From Stenotrophomonas sp. SY1 (GTDB lineage: Bacteria > Pseudomonadota > Gammaproteobacteria > Xanthomonadales > Xanthomonadaceae), in the NCBI RefSeq assembly GCF_021202945.1, contig NZ_JAJOYR010000001.1, positions 868,001-932,000 on the forward strand: a stretch of DNA of 64,000 bases. The letters run 5' to 3'. This document shows, piece after piece, positions 33,816-43,509 of this stretch (the first letter of the stretch is position 1; each line of letters begins with the position of its first letter). The position numbers and the translations under genes were made by a program. The notes beneath the pieces are model-generated. The model worked only from the letters and a program-made list of their open reading frames with translations. It did not search any database and was not told the origin of the DNA.

Positions 33816-35611
33816 GCCTCGATCCTCACTTCGCGCATCATGCCCGCTTCCATGTGGTACAGCAGGTGGCAGTGGAAGGCCCATCGGCCCAATGCATCGG
33901 CACGCACGCGGTAGGTGCGGCGGGTGCCCGGCGGCATGTCGATGGTGTGCTTGCGCAGCTGGAACTGGCCATTGGCATCTTCCAGGTCGCTCCATACGCC
34001 GTGCAGGTGAATCGGGTGCTGCATCATCGTGTCGTTGACCAGCACGATGCGCATGCGCTCGCCGTAGTTCAGACGGATCGGCTCGGCGCCGCCGAACGGG
34101 ATGCCGTCGAAATTCCAGGCGAACTTTTCCATGTGCCCGGTCAGGTGCAGCTCGATTTCGCGACTGGGCTCGCGGCCATCCGGATCGTCGAACAGCGAAC
34201 GCATCGCGCCATAGGTCAGCACATTGCGGCCATTGCCACGCAGGCCGATGCCTGGATCATCCAGCTTCGGTTCGGTGGCTGCGGTCTGCATGTCCACCAG
34301 CGGATTACCCGCTTCGCTGGGCTTGTGCTTGGGCGACTTGTCGCCGCCACCATGCGCACCGTGGCCCATCGCCGCGCCGCATCCGCCCTCCATGCCCTTG
34401 CCCATGTTGGCGCCACAACCGCCTTCCATCCCGGCATGGCCGCCATGGCTGCCCATGTCGTGGCCCATGTCGCTCATGGTCAGCAGCGGACGCGGATCAA
34501 TGGCGGGAATCGGTGCCTGCAGGCCGTGGCGTACCGCCAGCGTGCCGCAGGCATAGCCGGTGCGGCCCATGTCCTGGGCGAACACGGTGAATGCATCCTG
34601 CCCGGTCGGCTCGACGATCACGTCGAAGGTTTCGGCCGGGGCGATGCGGAACTCGTCGATGCTGACCGGATGGATGTACTGGCCGTCGGCGGCCACCACG
34701 GTCATCTTCAAGCCGGGGATGCGCACGTCGAAGTAGGTCATCGAGGCGCCGTTGACGAAGCGCAGCAGCACCTTCTCACCACTGCGGAACAGCCCGGTCC
34801 AGTTGCCGGCCGGGGCCGTGCCGTTCATCAGATACGTGTAGGTATGAGCGTTGATGTCGGAGATGTCCGAAGGCGTCATCCGCATCCGGCCCCACATGCC
34901 ACGGTCGCTCAGTGTTTCGCGCAGGCCATCCTTGCGTGCATCACGCAGGAAATCGCCGACCGTGCGCAGGTAGGTGTTGTCGTGCATCGGCATCTTCTTC
35001 ATGCGCCGGTGCAGGGCATTGACGTCCATGTCCGTCCAGTCCGACAGCATGACCACGTGCTCGCGGTCGAAGTGGTACGGCGGTGGTGCCAGCGGATCGA
35101 CGATCAGCGCGCCGTACAGGCCGGCCTGTTCCTGGAACAGCGAATGGCTGTGGTACCAGTAAGTGCCGGACTGTTTGAGCTGGAAGCGGTACTGGTAGGC
35201 CTCGCCCGGCGCGATGCCGTTGAAGCTCAGGCCCGGGACGCCGTCCATGTTGGCCGGCAGCAGGATGCCGTGCCAATGGATCGAGGTCATTTCATCGGTG
35301 AGCGTGTTGGCCACGCGCAGGTTGACCGTATCGCCCTCGCGCAGGCGCAGGATCGGTGCCGGCAACGAGCCGTTGACGGTGATCGCACCGCGCGTGCGGC
35401 CGGTGAAATTGACCGCTGAACGGCCGATGGCAAGGCTCAGGTCAGTGCCACGCAATTCGGTGGCAGGGACCGCCATCGCGGGGGTTGAGGCGAAAGCACT
35501 GGGGATACGGCCCAGGCCGGCACCGGCGACCACGCCGCCCAGGGCCAGGCCCTGCACGAAGCGACGCCGCGACAGCGCCGAGCGCGAATCGGAAAGGAAA
35601 TCGGATGACAT
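33812..35611 (-). CDS. copA: copper resistance multicopper oxidase CopA
   Basis: The 599-residue CopA carries a Tat signal with the twin-arginine motif SRRRFVQG near residue 15. It has three cupredoxin domains with all copper-ligand motifs: SIHWHGILLP, GTYWYHSHSLFQEQAG, HPIHLHGVW and the type 1 site WAFHCHLLYHMEAGM. A Met/Gly/Cys-rich insert at about residues 395-440 contains repeated MEGGCGA units that may bind Cu(I). I chose ATG 35611 because it has a cgggag ribosome-binding site and places the Tat motif correctly. It is periplasmic and oxidises or sequesters copper. It overlaps copB and lies 124 bases downstream of copL. Confidence 0.93.
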   Translation of the reverse strand: MSSDFLSDSRSALSRRRFVQGLALGGVVAGAGLGRIPSAFASTPAMAVPATELRGTDLSLAIGRSAVNFTGRTRGAITVNGSLPAPILRLREGDTVNLRVANTLTDEMTSIHWHGILLPANMDGVPGLSFNGIAPGEAYQYRFQLKQSGTYWYHSHSLFQEQAGLYGALIVDPLAPPPYHFDREHVVMLSDWTDMDVNALHRRMKKMPMHDNTYLRTVGDFLRDARKDGLRETLSDRGMWGRMRMTPSDISDINAHTYTYLMNGTAPAGNWTGLFRSGEKVLLRFVNGASMTYFDVRIPGLKMTVVAADGQYIHPVSIDEFRIAPAETFDVIVEPTGQDAFTVFAQDMGRTGYACGTLAVRHGLQAPIPAIDPRPLLTMSDMGHDMGSHGGHAGMEGGCGANMGKGMEGGCGAAMGHGAHGGGDKSPKHKPSEAGNPLVDMQTAATEPKLDDPGIGLRGNGRNVLTYGAMRSLFDDPDGREPSREIELHLTGHMEKFAWNFDGIPFGGAEPIRLNYGERMRIVLVNDTMMQHPIHLHGVWSDLEDANGQFQLRKHTIDMPPGTRRTYRVRADALGRWAFHCHLLYHMEAGMMREVRIEA

Positions 35612-35735
35612 GTGGAACTCCCGGACATGCACGGGCGACACGATGCGCCGCGGCATGTCCTGAACAGATCAGGGAAGCACCAGGGCAGGGCCGTGGTGCA
35701 GGCATCTGTAGTGGCGCGTGGGCGCCAGCGGGAGA

Positions 35736-36131
35736 TCAGGCGATGGGGGGGCGGTTGAGTTCGCCGGGTGCCACGTCGTAGCGCGAGGGCACAGGCGGAA
35801 CCGGTGCCAGCGCGTGGTGCATGTTGCCTACGCGCACCATGGCGGTGCTGGGAAGCATGTTGCATTGCTGCTTGCAGTCGCAATGATTGCCATCGGCACA
35901 GGAAGCCGCCGTGGCGTCGCCACCGTCATCTGCACATTGCAGGCTGGCTTCTTCGTGGCAGCAGTCGTGCCCGGCGTCCATGGTCATGGACATGGTGTCC
36001 ATCGGCATCGCCATCACCGTTGCAGACCACACCGACCCGACCGCACCGGCGATCAGGGACAGGCACAGCAGCAGGGGCAGCAGGATGCGCGGCACAGACT
36101 GGGTTCCAGAAACAGGCCTGAACCATACCAT
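35736..36131 (-). CDS. copL: CopL-family metal-binding regulatory protein
   Basis: The reading frame from ATG 36131 gives 131 residues; a GTG at 36095 (PRILLPLLLCLSLIAG) would give a more compact signal-like start, and the choice is uncertain. The product has a hydrophobic N-terminus, a Met-rich segment (MAMPMDTMSMTMDAGHDCCH), then Cys pairs (CADGNHCDCKQQCN), and ends NRPPIA. CopL lies upstream of copAB in xanthomonads and is required for their copper induction. The C-terminal Pro-Pro and the metal-binding middle suggest regulation through its own translation rather than as a DNA-binding protein. The gap to copA is C-rich. Confidence 0.82.
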   Translation of the reverse strand: MVWFRPVSGTQSVPRILLPLLLCLSLIAGAVGSVWSATVMAMPMDTMSMTMDAGHDCCHEEASLQCADDGGDATAASCADGNHCDCKQQCNMLPSTAMVRVGNMHHALAPVPPVPSRYDVAPGELNRPPIA

Positions 36132-36189
36132 TTCGCGATAGGGAAAGGCCTGAATGGTTTGTTGGGTTTTGGGTGTGTGCGCGAGGAGC

Positions 36190-36317
36190 ACCCCTCCCCA
36201 ACCCTCCCCTGCGCCTGAGGCGCAAGGGAGGGGGCAGGAGCAGTGTGCGGCGATCTTGCAGGCCGAGGGAACCGCCCCTCCCTTTGGCGCAGCCAAGGGG
36301 AGGGCTGGGGAGGGGTA
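36190..36317. repeat. imperfect inverted repeat between copL and the PLP enzyme gene
   Basis: The left arm (cccctccccaaccctcccct) and the right arm (aggggagggctggggagggg) are complementary. They enclose internal palindromes around ctgaggcgcaagg and tttggcgcagccaagg. The C/G-run design matches other gaps in this window (43224, 58866), so it is a dispersed repeat family. Confidence 0.65.
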
Positions 36318-36371
36318 GCTTCCGTCCCCAACCAGTAGAATCCCCACCAGTCTTCACTGAAGTGGCGTTCC

Positions 36372-37493
36372 ATGTCCCAGCGTGCATGGGTGGCGTCGGC
36401 CATCCGCAAGATCGAAGCCGATTTCAACCGTTCGGCCGACACCCACCTGATCCCGATGGACCTGCCGGGCTTCCCCGGCATCGAGCTGTACCTGAAGGAC
36501 GAGTCCAGCCATCCGACCGGCAGCCTCAAGCATCGTCTGGCGCGTTCGTTGTTCCTGTACGCGCTGGCCAACGGCTGGCTGCGTGAGGGCCGCCCGGTGA
36601 TCGAGGCGTCCAGCGGCTCCACCGCCGTGTCCGAAGCCTACTTCGCGCGTCTGCTTGGCCTGCCGTTCATCGCGGTGATCCCGGCCAGCACCTCGCCGGA
36701 GAAGATTGCCGCCATCGAATTCCACGGCGGCCGCTGCCATCTGGTGCAGCGCGCCTGCGATCTGAACTGCGAATCCGAACGGCTGGCGCGTGAAACCGGC
36801 GGCCATTTCATGGACCAGTTCACCTACGCCGAGCGCGCCACCGACTGGCGTGCCAACAACAACATCGCCGAATCCATCTTCAAGCAGATGGCCGAAGAGC
36901 CGCACCCGGTGCCGGAATGGATCGTGTGCAGCCCCGGCACCGGCGGCACCGCCGCCACGCTAGGTCGCTATGTCAGCTACCGCCGCCACAACACCCTGAT
37001 CCTGTGCGCGGACCCGGAAGTGTCGGTGTTCTACGACGGCTACTGCGCTGCGCTGGCCGGCAATGGCTGGCGCGAGATGACCTGCGAAGGCGGTTCGCGC
37101 GTGGAGGGCATCGGCCGCCCGCGCGTTGAACGCAGTTTCATCCCGACCAGCGTCGATGCGATGGTCAAGGTGCCCGATGCACTGAGCCTGGCCGCGATGC
37201 GCCACGTCAGCGCCACGCTGGGTCGCCGCGTCGGCGGTTCCACCGGCACCAACTTCATCGGCGTGCTGTATGCCGCCCAGCAGATGCGCGATGCAGGCCG
37301 CAGCGGCTCCATCGTCACCATCCTGTGTGATGCCGGCGAACGCTACGCGCACAGTTATTACAACCCGGCCTGGTATGAGCAGCAGGGCATCGACGTGGTC
37401 AATGCCGATGCCGTCATCGTCGCCGCCGTTGCCGGGCAGGGCACGCTGGAACTGCCTTGTGCGTGGCTGGAACCGTCGCCATATCAAGCCTGA
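36372..37493 (+). CDS. PLP-dependent cysteine synthase-family protein (possible cysteine desulfhydrase)
   Basis: The 373-residue fold-type II PLP enzyme has the cofactor lysine in [10 protein letters not shown] (about Lys 53). It also has the phosphate-binding loop [12 protein letters not shown] (about residues 78-89) and a Gly-rich [13 protein letters not shown] region. It is longer than CysK/CysM (about 310 residues) and lacks their typical SVKDR lysine context. It most resembles the Cds1-like group of cysteine synthase homologues that release sulfide from cysteine. The substrate cannot be fixed from sequence. It precedes the oligopeptidase gene by 36 bases and the two may be co-transcribed. 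Confidence 0.83.
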   Translation: MSQRAWVASAIRKIEADFNRSADTHLIPMDLPGFPGIELYLKDESSHPTGSLKHRLARSLFLYALANGWLREGRPVIEASSGSTAVSEAYFARLLGLPFIAVIPASTSPEKIAAIEFHGGRCHLVQRACDLNCESERLARETGGHFMDQFTYAERATDWRANNNIAESIFKQMAEEPHPVPEWIVCSPGTGGTAATLGRYVSYRRHNTLILCADPEVSVFYDGYCAALAGNGWREMTCEGGSRVEGIGRPRVERSFIPTSVDAMVKVPDALSLAAMRHVSATLGRRVGGSTGTNFIGVLYAAQQMRDAGRSGSIVTILCDAGERYAHSYYNPAWYEQQGIDVVNADAVIVAAVAGQGTLELPCAWLEPSPYQA

Positions 37494-37529
37494 AGCCGGC
37501 CACGCCGGCGCTGTTTTCCCAGGACAAAC

Positions 37530-39557
37530 ATGAACACCAACCCCCTGCTCGATTTCTCCGGCCTGCCGCGTTTTGATGAAATCCGCCCGGAACACGTGAC
37601 CCCGGCCATCGATGCCCTGCTGGCCGAGGCCGAAGCCGCGGTGAAGGCGGCCGAGACCGTGACGCCGGTCAGCTGGGAGACGTTCGTGACGCCACTGGAT
37701 GACGCCACCGAACGTCTCTATCGCGCCTGGGGCCAGGTCTCACATCTGCAGGCGGTGATGAACACACCGGAACTGCGCGAGGTCTACAACGCCAATCTGC
37801 CGAAGATCAGCCGCTTCGGCAGCGCGGTGGCGCAGAACCCGGCGCTGTACGCACAGTACAAGGCGCTGGCGGCCGCGCCGGAAGCGGCTGGCTACGACGC
37901 GCCCCGCAGCAAGGTGCTGGACAACGCACTGCGCGATTTCCGCCTGGGCGGCGCCGAGTTGAACGAAGCCGACAAGGCCCGTTTTGCACAGTTGCAGGAA
38001 GAGTTGTCCGGGCTGCAGGCGAAGTTTTCGCAGAACGTGCTTGATGCCACCGATGCCTTTGCGTTGTACGTGGACAACGAAAGCGAACTGGCCGGCTTGC
38101 CGGCCGATGTCATCGCCAGCGCCCGCGCCGCCGCGCAGAAGGACGGTCGCGAAGGCTGGAAGCTGACCCTGCAGATGCCGTGCTACCTGCCGGTGCTCAC
38201 TTACGCCGACAACCGCGCATTGCGCGAGCAGCTGTACCACGCCAGTGCGGTGCGTGCCTCCGAGTTCGGCGATGCCGCGCTGGACAACAGCGGCAACATC
38301 GATCGCATCCTGGCGGTGCGCGCCGAACTGGCCGCGCTGCTGGGCTTCGCCAACTACGGCGAGTATTCCATCGCCACCAAGATGGCCAAGGATGCGCCGC
38401 AGGTGCTGGATTTCCTGCGCGACCTGGCCGCCCGTGCCAAGCCGTTCGCACAACGCGACCGTGCCGAGCTGGAAGCCTTCGCGCGTGATGAGCTGGGCCT
38501 GGAAGATCTACAGGCGTGGGACCTGTCCTACGTCGGCGAGAAGCTCAAGCAGGCGCGCTACAGTTACTCCGAGCAGGAGGTGAAGCAGTACTTCACCGAG
38601 CCGAAGGTGCTCGCCGGTTTGTTTGGTGTGATCGAGCGTCTGTACGGTTTGAAAGTACAGCCTGACAGCGCGCCGGTCTGGCACGAAGACGTACGTTTCT
38701 ATCGACTGGTGGACGCCGACGGCGCGCTGGTCGGCCAGTTCTACATGGACCTGTACGCACGCGAGGGCAAGCGCGGCGGTGCGTGGATGGACGATTGCCG
38801 CAACCGTCGCGTCACCGCTGCCGGCGTGCAGACACCGCTGGTGTATCTGGTCTGCAACTTCGGCCGTGGCAGCGACGGCAAGCCGGCGACCTTCAGCCAT
38901 GACGAAGTCACCACGATCTTCCACGAGATGGGCCATGGCCTGCACCAGTTGCTGACCCGCATTGGCGAGCTGGCGGTGGCCGGCATCAACGGCGTGGAAT
39001 GGGATGCAGTGGAACTGCCCAGCCAGTTCATGGAGAACTTCTGCTGGGAGTGGGACCAGGTGCAGGAAATGACGGCGCATGTGAGCACCGGCGCGCCGTT
39101 GCCGCGTCCGTTGTTCGACAAGATGCTGGCGGCGAAGAATTACCAGAGCGGCATGTTCACCGTGCGCCAGTTGGAGTTCGCGCTGTTCGACATGCTGCTG
39201 CACAGCCAGTACCAGCCGGAACAGGAAGGCGTACTGCAATTGTTGGAGCGTGTGCGCGAGGAAGTGGCGGTGAACTTCCCACCGGCCTGGAACCGCTTTC
39301 CGAACCAGTTCAGCCACATCTTCGCCGGCGGTTACGCGGCCGGTTATTACAGCTACAAGTGGGCCGAGGTGCTCAGCGCCGATGCTTATGCCGCCTTCGA
39401 GGAAGCACCTGACAAGCTGCAGGAGACCGGTGCGCGGTTCCGTGCGGAAGTGTTGTCGCGGGGCGGCAGTCGCAGTGCGGCTGAGAACTTCCGTGCGTTC
39501 CGTGGCCGTGATCCGCAGATCGACGCATTGCTGCGTCACAACGGCATGGCAGCCTGA
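37530..39557 (+). CDS. prlC: oligopeptidase A, M3-family zinc metallopeptidase
   Basis: The 675-residue protein is full length for the thimet oligopeptidase/PrlC group. The zinc motif is HEMGH at residues 465-469 (TIFHEMGHGLHQLL), with the downstream Glu ligand in the WDAVELPSQFMENFCWEW segment. No signal peptide is present, so the enzyme is cytoplasmic. It degrades short peptides, including signal-peptide fragments. The C-terminal half contains the conserved HIFAGGYAAGYYSYKWAEVL, which closes the substrate channel. The start (MNTNPLLDFSGLPRFDEIRP) matches the family's N-terminus. Confidence 0.93.
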   Translation: MNTNPLLDFSGLPRFDEIRPEHVTPAIDALLAEAEAAVKAAETVTPVSWETFVTPLDDATERLYRAWGQVSHLQAVMNTPELREVYNANLPKISRFGSAVAQNPALYAQYKALAAAPEAAGYDAPRSKVLDNALRDFRLGGAELNEADKARFAQLQEELSGLQAKFSQNVLDATDAFALYVDNESELAGLPADVIASARAAAQKDGREGWKLTLQMPCYLPVLTYADNRALREQLYHASAVRASEFGDAALDNSGNIDRILAVRAELAALLGFANYGEYSIATKMAKDAPQVLDFLRDLAARAKPFAQRDRAELEAFARDELGLEDLQAWDLSYVGEKLKQARYSYSEQEVKQYFTEPKVLAGLFGVIERLYGLKVQPDSAPVWHEDVRFYRLVDADGALVGQFYMDLYAREGKRGGAWMDDCRNRRVTAAGVQTPLVYLVCNFGRGSDGKPATFSHDEVTTIFHEMGHGLHQLLTRIGELAVAGINGVEWDAVELPSQFMENFCWEWDQVQEMTAHVSTGAPLPRPLFDKMLAAKNYQSGMFTVRQLEFALFDMLLHSQYQPEQEGVLQLLERVREEVAVNFPPAWNRFPNQFSHIFAGGYAAGYYSYKWAEVLSADAYAAFEEAPDKLQETGARFRAEVLSRGGSRSAAENFRAFRGRDPQIDALLRHNGMAA

Positions 39558-39635
39558 ATAGAGTCCGCGCCCGGGGCTGGTCAGCCGGGGTGTTGAGGAT
39601 CAAGCTAGGGCACGATTTCCCCCAGTCCTGATCAC

Positions 39636-39983
39636 ATGCCCCGGCTCATTACCCGCATTGCAGCCTGCGCGGCCATCATTGGTGCGGTTCTGTGGTTCCA
39701 ACCGCGCATCAACGAACCTGCCGCACAGGTCAGCAATGGCCTGAATCTTCGCAGTGCCCCCGACCAGCGTGCCGAGCGCCTGGCGGTGCTGCCCGTGGGC
39801 ACCACGGTGGAAGTGCAGCGCTGCCTGGATGACCTGCAGTGGTGCAATGTGCGTGCCGGTGGCAAGAGCGGTTGGGTAGCGGCCGATTACCTCGTCGCCA
39901 AGAGCGACGGCAAGCGTGTGCGGCTGGCCGATGCAGGCAAGGACATGGGCGTGGTGATCGAGACCGCGCGGCCAGGTGGTTGA
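39636..39983 (+). CDS. small SH3-domain protein
   Basis: The 115-residue protein has an N-terminal hydrophobic segment (ITRIAACAAIIGAVLWF) acting as signal anchor. A bacterial SH3 (SH3b) domain follows at about residues 32-90 (VSNGLNLRSAPDQRAERLAV, then GKSGWVAADYL). Two Cys in the middle (CLDDLQWCNV) may form a disulfide in the periplasm. Such proteins bind peptidoglycan or other cell-wall ligands; the ligand here is unknown. It stands alone between the oligopeptidase gene and the fabB terminator. Confidence 0.75.
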   Translation: MPRLITRIAACAAIIGAVLWFQPRINEPAAQVSNGLNLRSAPDQRAERLAVLPVGTTVEVQRCLDDLQWCNVRAGGKSGWVAADYLVAKSDGKRVRLADAGKDMGVVIETARPGG

Positions 39984-39992
39984 CCCGGCTTT

Positions 39993-40092
39993 TGTAGGAG
40001 CGGCGTAAGCCGCGAAGCCGGAGCTGTTTCAGCAGCCACGGATCTCTGCGATCTGGCACTTCATCAGCTTCGCGGCTTACGCCGCTCCTACA
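39993..40092. repeat. REPIN-like pair of inverted palindromes (GTAGGAGCGGC...)
   Basis: The element starts tgtaggagcggcgtaagccg and ends with its inverse complement (cggcttacgccgctcctaca), separated by about 50 bases. Each arm is itself a palindrome. The same architecture occurs at 54621-54734 and 57234-57368, with a single arm at 59203-59232, so this is a dispersed family mobilised as pairs. Confidence 0.8.
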
Positions 40093-40117
40093 TTGCGACC
40101 ATCACGCATGCGCAGAT

Positions 40118-40149
40118 ACAAGAACAACCGCTTTCGCGGCTGTTCTTGT
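40118..40149. terminator. bidirectional terminator at the end of fabB
   Basis: The inverted repeat ACAAGAACAACCGC/GCGGCTGTTCTTGT, with one mismatch, is followed by T-rich sequence on both strands. It lies 28 bases after the fabB stop on the minus strand. Confidence 0.65.
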
Positions 40150-40177
40150 TTGCATCAACCTAGATCTCAACCAGGCA

Positions 40178-41386
40178 TCACACCCGGCCGAAGATCAGCG
40201 TGGCATTGGTGCCGCCGAAGCCGAAGCTGTTGGACATCACCGTGTCCAGCTTGGCGTCCTGCGTCTGGCGCAGGATCGGGAAGCCTTCGGCACGTTCGTC
40301 CAGCGTCTCGATGTTGGCCGAGCCGGCCATGAAGCCGTCGCGCATCATCAGCAGGCAGAAGATCGCCTCGTGCACGCTGGCAGCGCCCAGCGAGTGGCCC
40401 GACAGTGCCTTGGTCGAGGACAGCGGTGGCACCGCGTCGCCGAACACTTCGCGCACCGCGCCCAGCTCGGTCACATCGCCCAGCGGCGTGGAGGTGCCGT
40501 GGGTGTTGAGGTAGTCGATCGGGCGATCAACCGTGGCCATGGCCATCTTCATGCAGCGCACCGCGCCTTCACCGGACGGGGCGACCATGTCGGCACCGTC
40601 GGAGGTGACGCCGTAGCCGACCAGTTCGGCATAGATCCTGGCACCGCGCGCGATGGCGTGGTCGTAGTCCTCCAGCACCAACATGCCGCCGCCGCCAGCG
40701 ATGACGAAGCCGTCGCGGTTGGCGTCGTACGGACGCGAGGCGGTGGCCGGGGTTTCATTGAAGCTGGTGGACAACGCGCCCATCGCATCGAACATCACGC
40801 TCATCGACCAATGCAGGTCTTCGCCGCCGCCGGCGAACATCACGTCCTGCGCGCCGTGACGGATCAGGTCCGCCGCCGCGCCGATGCAATGCGCCGAGGT
40901 GGCGCACGCAGCCGACAGCGAGTAGCTCAGGCCCTTGATGCTGAACGCGGTGGCCAGGTTGGCAGACACGGTCGAGCACATCGTGCGCGGCACCATGTAC
41001 GGGCCCACCTTGCGCACGCCACGGTTGCGCAGCAGGTCCGCCGCTTCCACCTGCCATTCGCTGGAGCCACCGCCGGAGCCGGCGATCAGGCCGGTACGCG
41101 GATTGCTGACCTGGGTTTCTTCCAGGCCGGCATCGGCGATCGCATCGCGCATGGCGATGTAGCTGTAGGCGGCCGCATCGCTCATGAAGCGCTTGAGCTT
41201 GCGGTCCACCTGCGCCTCGATGTCCAGCTGCACCGTGCCGGTGACCTGGCTGCGCAGGCCGGCTTCGGCGTGGTCGGGGGCCGCGACGATGCCGGGACGG
41301 CCATCACGCAGGGCGCTGGAAACGGTATCCAGATCGTTGCCAAGGCAGGACGTGATGCCCATGCCGGTAATGACGACACGACGCAT
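40178..41386 (-). CDS. fabB: 3-oxoacyl-ACP synthase I
   Basis: The 402-residue beta-ketoacyl-ACP synthase has the catalytic Cys in [12 protein letters not shown] (about residue 163) and the His pair in [14 protein letters not shown] and [13 protein letters not shown]. The C-terminus [18 protein letters not shown] is characteristic. FabB elongates acyl-ACP, including the unsaturated intermediates formed by FabA, and so is needed for unsaturated fatty acid synthesis. Its ATG shares one base with the fabA stop (TGATG), giving tight translational coupling. Confidence 0.95.
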   Translation of the reverse strand: MRRVVITGMGITSCLGNDLDTVSSALRDGRPGIVAAPDHAEAGLRSQVTGTVQLDIEAQVDRKLKRFMSDAAAYSYIAMRDAIADAGLEETQVSNPRTGLIAGSGGGSSEWQVEAADLLRNRGVRKVGPYMVPRTMCSTVSANLATAFSIKGLSYSLSAACATSAHCIGAAADLIRHGAQDVMFAGGGEDLHWSMSVMFDAMGALSTSFNETPATASRPYDANRDGFVIAGGGGMLVLEDYDHAIARGARIYAELVGYGVTSDGADMVAPSGEGAVRCMKMAMATVDRPIDYLNTHGTSTPLGDVTELGAVREVFGDAVPPLSSTKALSGHSLGAASVHEAIFCLLMMRDGFMAGSANIETLDERAEGFPILRQTQDAKLDTVMSNSFGFGGTNATLIFGRV

Positions 41387-41901
41387 CAGAAGCTCTCGGT
41401 AGAAGTGAACAGACCCACGCGCAGGTCCTTGGCGGTGTAGATCTCACGGCCGTCCACCAGCATGCGGGCGTCGGTCTGCGCCATCACCAGCTTGCGGTTG
41501 ATCACGCGCGAGACATCGATTTCGTACTGCACCAGCTTGGCGCTGGGCAGCACCTGGCCGGTGAACTTGACCTCGCCACAGCCCAGGGCGCGGCCACGGC
41601 CTTCGGCACCCAGCCAGGTCAGGTAGAAGCCGGTGAGCTGCCACATCGCGTCCAGGCCCAGGCAGCCGGGCATCACCGGGTCGCCGATGAAGTGGCAACC
41701 GAAGAACCACAGGTCCGGAGTGATGTCGAGTTCGGCCCGGATCAGCCCCTTGCCATGTGCGCCACCGTCCTCGCGGATGTCGGTGATGCGGTCGAACATC
41801 AGCATCGGGTCGTTGGGCAGGCGGCCCTTGTTGGGGCCGAAGAGTTCGCCACGCGCGCTGGCCAGCAGCTGGTCGCGGGAGAACGAGTGCAGACGGGTCA
41901 T
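41386..41901 (-). CDS. fabA: 3-hydroxydecanoyl-ACP dehydratase/isomerase
   Basis: The 171-residue FabA starts at MTRLHSFSR (ATG 41901), matching the usual length; an upstream ATG would add 13 atypical residues. The active-site His is in [20 protein letters not shown], with the partner Asp in GLDA. The enzyme dehydrates 3-hydroxydecanoyl-ACP and isomerises the trans-2 double bond to cis-3, the branch point to unsaturated fatty acids. It forms an operon with fabB and is divergent from dinB. The intergenic region holds the symmetric motif CACAATTGTG at 42042-42051. Confidence 0.95.
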   Translation of the reverse strand: MTRLHSFSRDQLLASARGELFGPNKGRLPNDPMLMFDRITDIREDGGAHGKGLIRAELDITPDLWFFGCHFIGDPVMPGCLGLDAMWQLTGFYLTWLGAEGRGRALGCGEVKFTGQVLPSAKLVQYEIDVSRVINRKLVMAQTDARMLVDGREIYTAKDLRVGLFTSTESF

Positions 41902-42041
41902 CCGGGGGTAATCCAAAGCCAGGAACGAGCCGCCGAGCATGCGTCAGCACCTGCGTTCAATCAAATGTTTTCACTGGACGGCGGCGTATGTTCGACGCAG
42001 TTCGCTGCCGTTCGGCGGCTTTTATCGACGATATTGAATTG

Positions 42042-42051
42042 CACAATTGTG
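42042..42051. promoter_or_regulatory. short palindrome between fabA and dinB
   Basis: CACAATTGTG is a perfect ten-base palindrome in the A+T-rich divergent promoter region, 141 bases from the fabA start and 62 bases from the dinB start. It could be an operator for either gene. The factor is unknown, and chance occurrence cannot be excluded. Confidence 0.25.
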
Positions 42052-42112
42052 AGGACAAGTGTGCATTTAGCGACAACAGCTATCATGTTGGCGACCGTTT
42101 CGGACTGTTGTC

Positions 42113-43189
42113 GTGGCCCAGCTTCGCAAGATCATCCATGTCGACATGGACGCCTTCTATGCGTCCGTGGAGCAGCGCGATGACCCCCAATTGCGCGGAA
42201 AGCCGGTGGTGGTGGCCTGGAAGGGCGCCCGCTCGGTGGTCTGTGCCGCGTCCTATGAAGCGCGCACCTTTGGTGTGCGCTCGGCGATGCCGGCGCTGCG
42301 GGCCGAGCGGCTGTGCCCGGACGCGATCTTCGTGCCGCCGGACTTCGCCCGCTACAAGGCGGTCTCGCGGCAGATCCGCGAGATTTTCCTGCAGCACACC
42401 CCGCTGGTGGAGCCGCTTTCGCTGGACGAGGCCTACCTGGACGTGACCGATTCACCGACCTGTGATGGCATCGCCACCGAGATCGCCCGCACCATCCGCG
42501 CGCAGATCCGCGAGACCACCGGGCTTACCGCCTCGGCCGGCATCGCCCCCAACAAGTTCCTGGCCAAGGTGGCCTCGGACTGGCGCAAGCCCGATGGCCA
42601 GTTCGTGGTGCCGCCGTCGAAGGTGGAGCAGTTCCTGACGCCGTTGCCGGTCGGCCGCATACCGGGCGTGGGCAAAGTGATGGCCGGAAAGCTGTCGGCG
42701 TTGAGCATCGCGACCGTGGGCGACCTGCGAGCGCTGCCGCTGGAGCAATTGGAAGCGTTGTTCGGCAGCTTTGGTGGCAGCCTTTACCGGCGTGCGCGCG
42801 GTATCGATGAGCGACCAGTGGAGCCGGATCAGCCGGTGCAGTCGATTTCCTCGGAGGACACCTTTGCCGAGGACCTGCCACTGGGTGCGTTCGATGAAAT
42901 GATCACGCAGCTTGCGGAGCGGACCTGGCGTGCGGCCGGCCGCACCGAGCGGGTGGGGCATACGGTGGTGCTCAAGCTCAAGACCGCGCAGTTCCGCATC
43001 CTTACCCGCAGCTTCACGCCGGACGCGCCGCCGTCATCGGTGGAGGAGTTGCGCGATATCGCCCTGGCGCTGTGCCAGCGCGTGCAGCTGCCGGCGGAGA
43101 CCTTGTATCGGCTGGTGGGCGTGGGGCTGTCGGGTTTTCGCGATCGTGAGGATGTGATGGTGCAGGGGGATCTGTTTCGCGGGCACTGA
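42113..43189 (+). CDS. dinB: DNA polymerase IV
   Basis: The 358-residue Y-family polymerase begins with GTG at 42113. Catalytic motifs are HVDMDAFYASVEQRDD (Asp 11 in motif I) and PLSLDEAYLDVTD (Asp/Glu pair near residue 106). A helix-hairpin-helix (VGRIPGVGKVMAGKLSALSI) and the little-finger domain follow. It ends in a short DREDVMVQGDLFRGH tail that may include a beta-clamp-binding motif (QGDLF). It performs error-prone translesion synthesis and frameshift bypass. It is divergent from fabA. No typical LexA box was recognised upstream. Confidence 0.95.
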   Translation: MAQLRKIIHVDMDAFYASVEQRDDPQLRGKPVVVAWKGARSVVCAASYEARTFGVRSAMPALRAERLCPDAIFVPPDFARYKAVSRQIREIFLQHTPLVEPLSLDEAYLDVTDSPTCDGIATEIARTIRAQIRETTGLTASAGIAPNKFLAKVASDWRKPDGQFVVPPSKVEQFLTPLPVGRIPGVGKVMAGKLSALSIATVGDLRALPLEQLEALFGSFGGSLYRRARGIDERPVEPDQPVQSISSEDTFAEDLPLGAFDEMITQLAERTWRAAGRTERVGHTVVLKLKTAQFRILTRSFTPDAPPSSVEELRDIALALCQRVQLPAETLYRLVGVGLSGFRDREDVMVQGDLFRGH

Positions 43190-43223
43190 CGCTTGAAGTG
43201 CGGTGTTGATTGAAGTGCCCCAC

Positions 43224-43437
43224 AAGCTTCCCCCTCTCCCCAGCCCCCGCTCCGCGCCCCGGCCCTTGCGCTGGCGCAAGGGCGCTCAAGGGGCTGCGAA
43301 CCAATGGTTCGCGAACAGCCCGCTTCGCCCCGCGAGGGGAGAGGGGCTCAGTGCGCTTTGAGTTGAAGCACTGCTTGCCGTCTCCGCTTTCAAAGCCCCT
43401 CTCCCCTTGCGGGAGAGGGGGTGGGGAGAGGGGAGGA
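43224..43437. repeat. intergenic palindromic repeat cluster
   Basis: The gap between dinB and the phosphatase gene is filled with complementary C/T- and G/A-runs: ttccccctctccccagcccc on the left and gagggggtggggagagggg on the right. Internal hairpins include ttgcgctggcgcaa, caatggttcgcgaac and cccttgcgggagaggg. It belongs to the same dispersed family as those at 36190 and 58866. Confidence 0.65.
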
Positions 43438-43509
43438 ACTTCTTCATGCAAGCAGCTGCGCCGCAGCCCCCAGCTACAATGCCCCGCTTCACGCAAACGG
43501 AGTAACGCC

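Noticed and set aside
33434..35419. Plus-strand open frame of 661 codons opposite copA and copB
   Set aside because: It is antisense to two strong copper genes. Its His/Arg/Val-rich composition is a shadow, with no domain.
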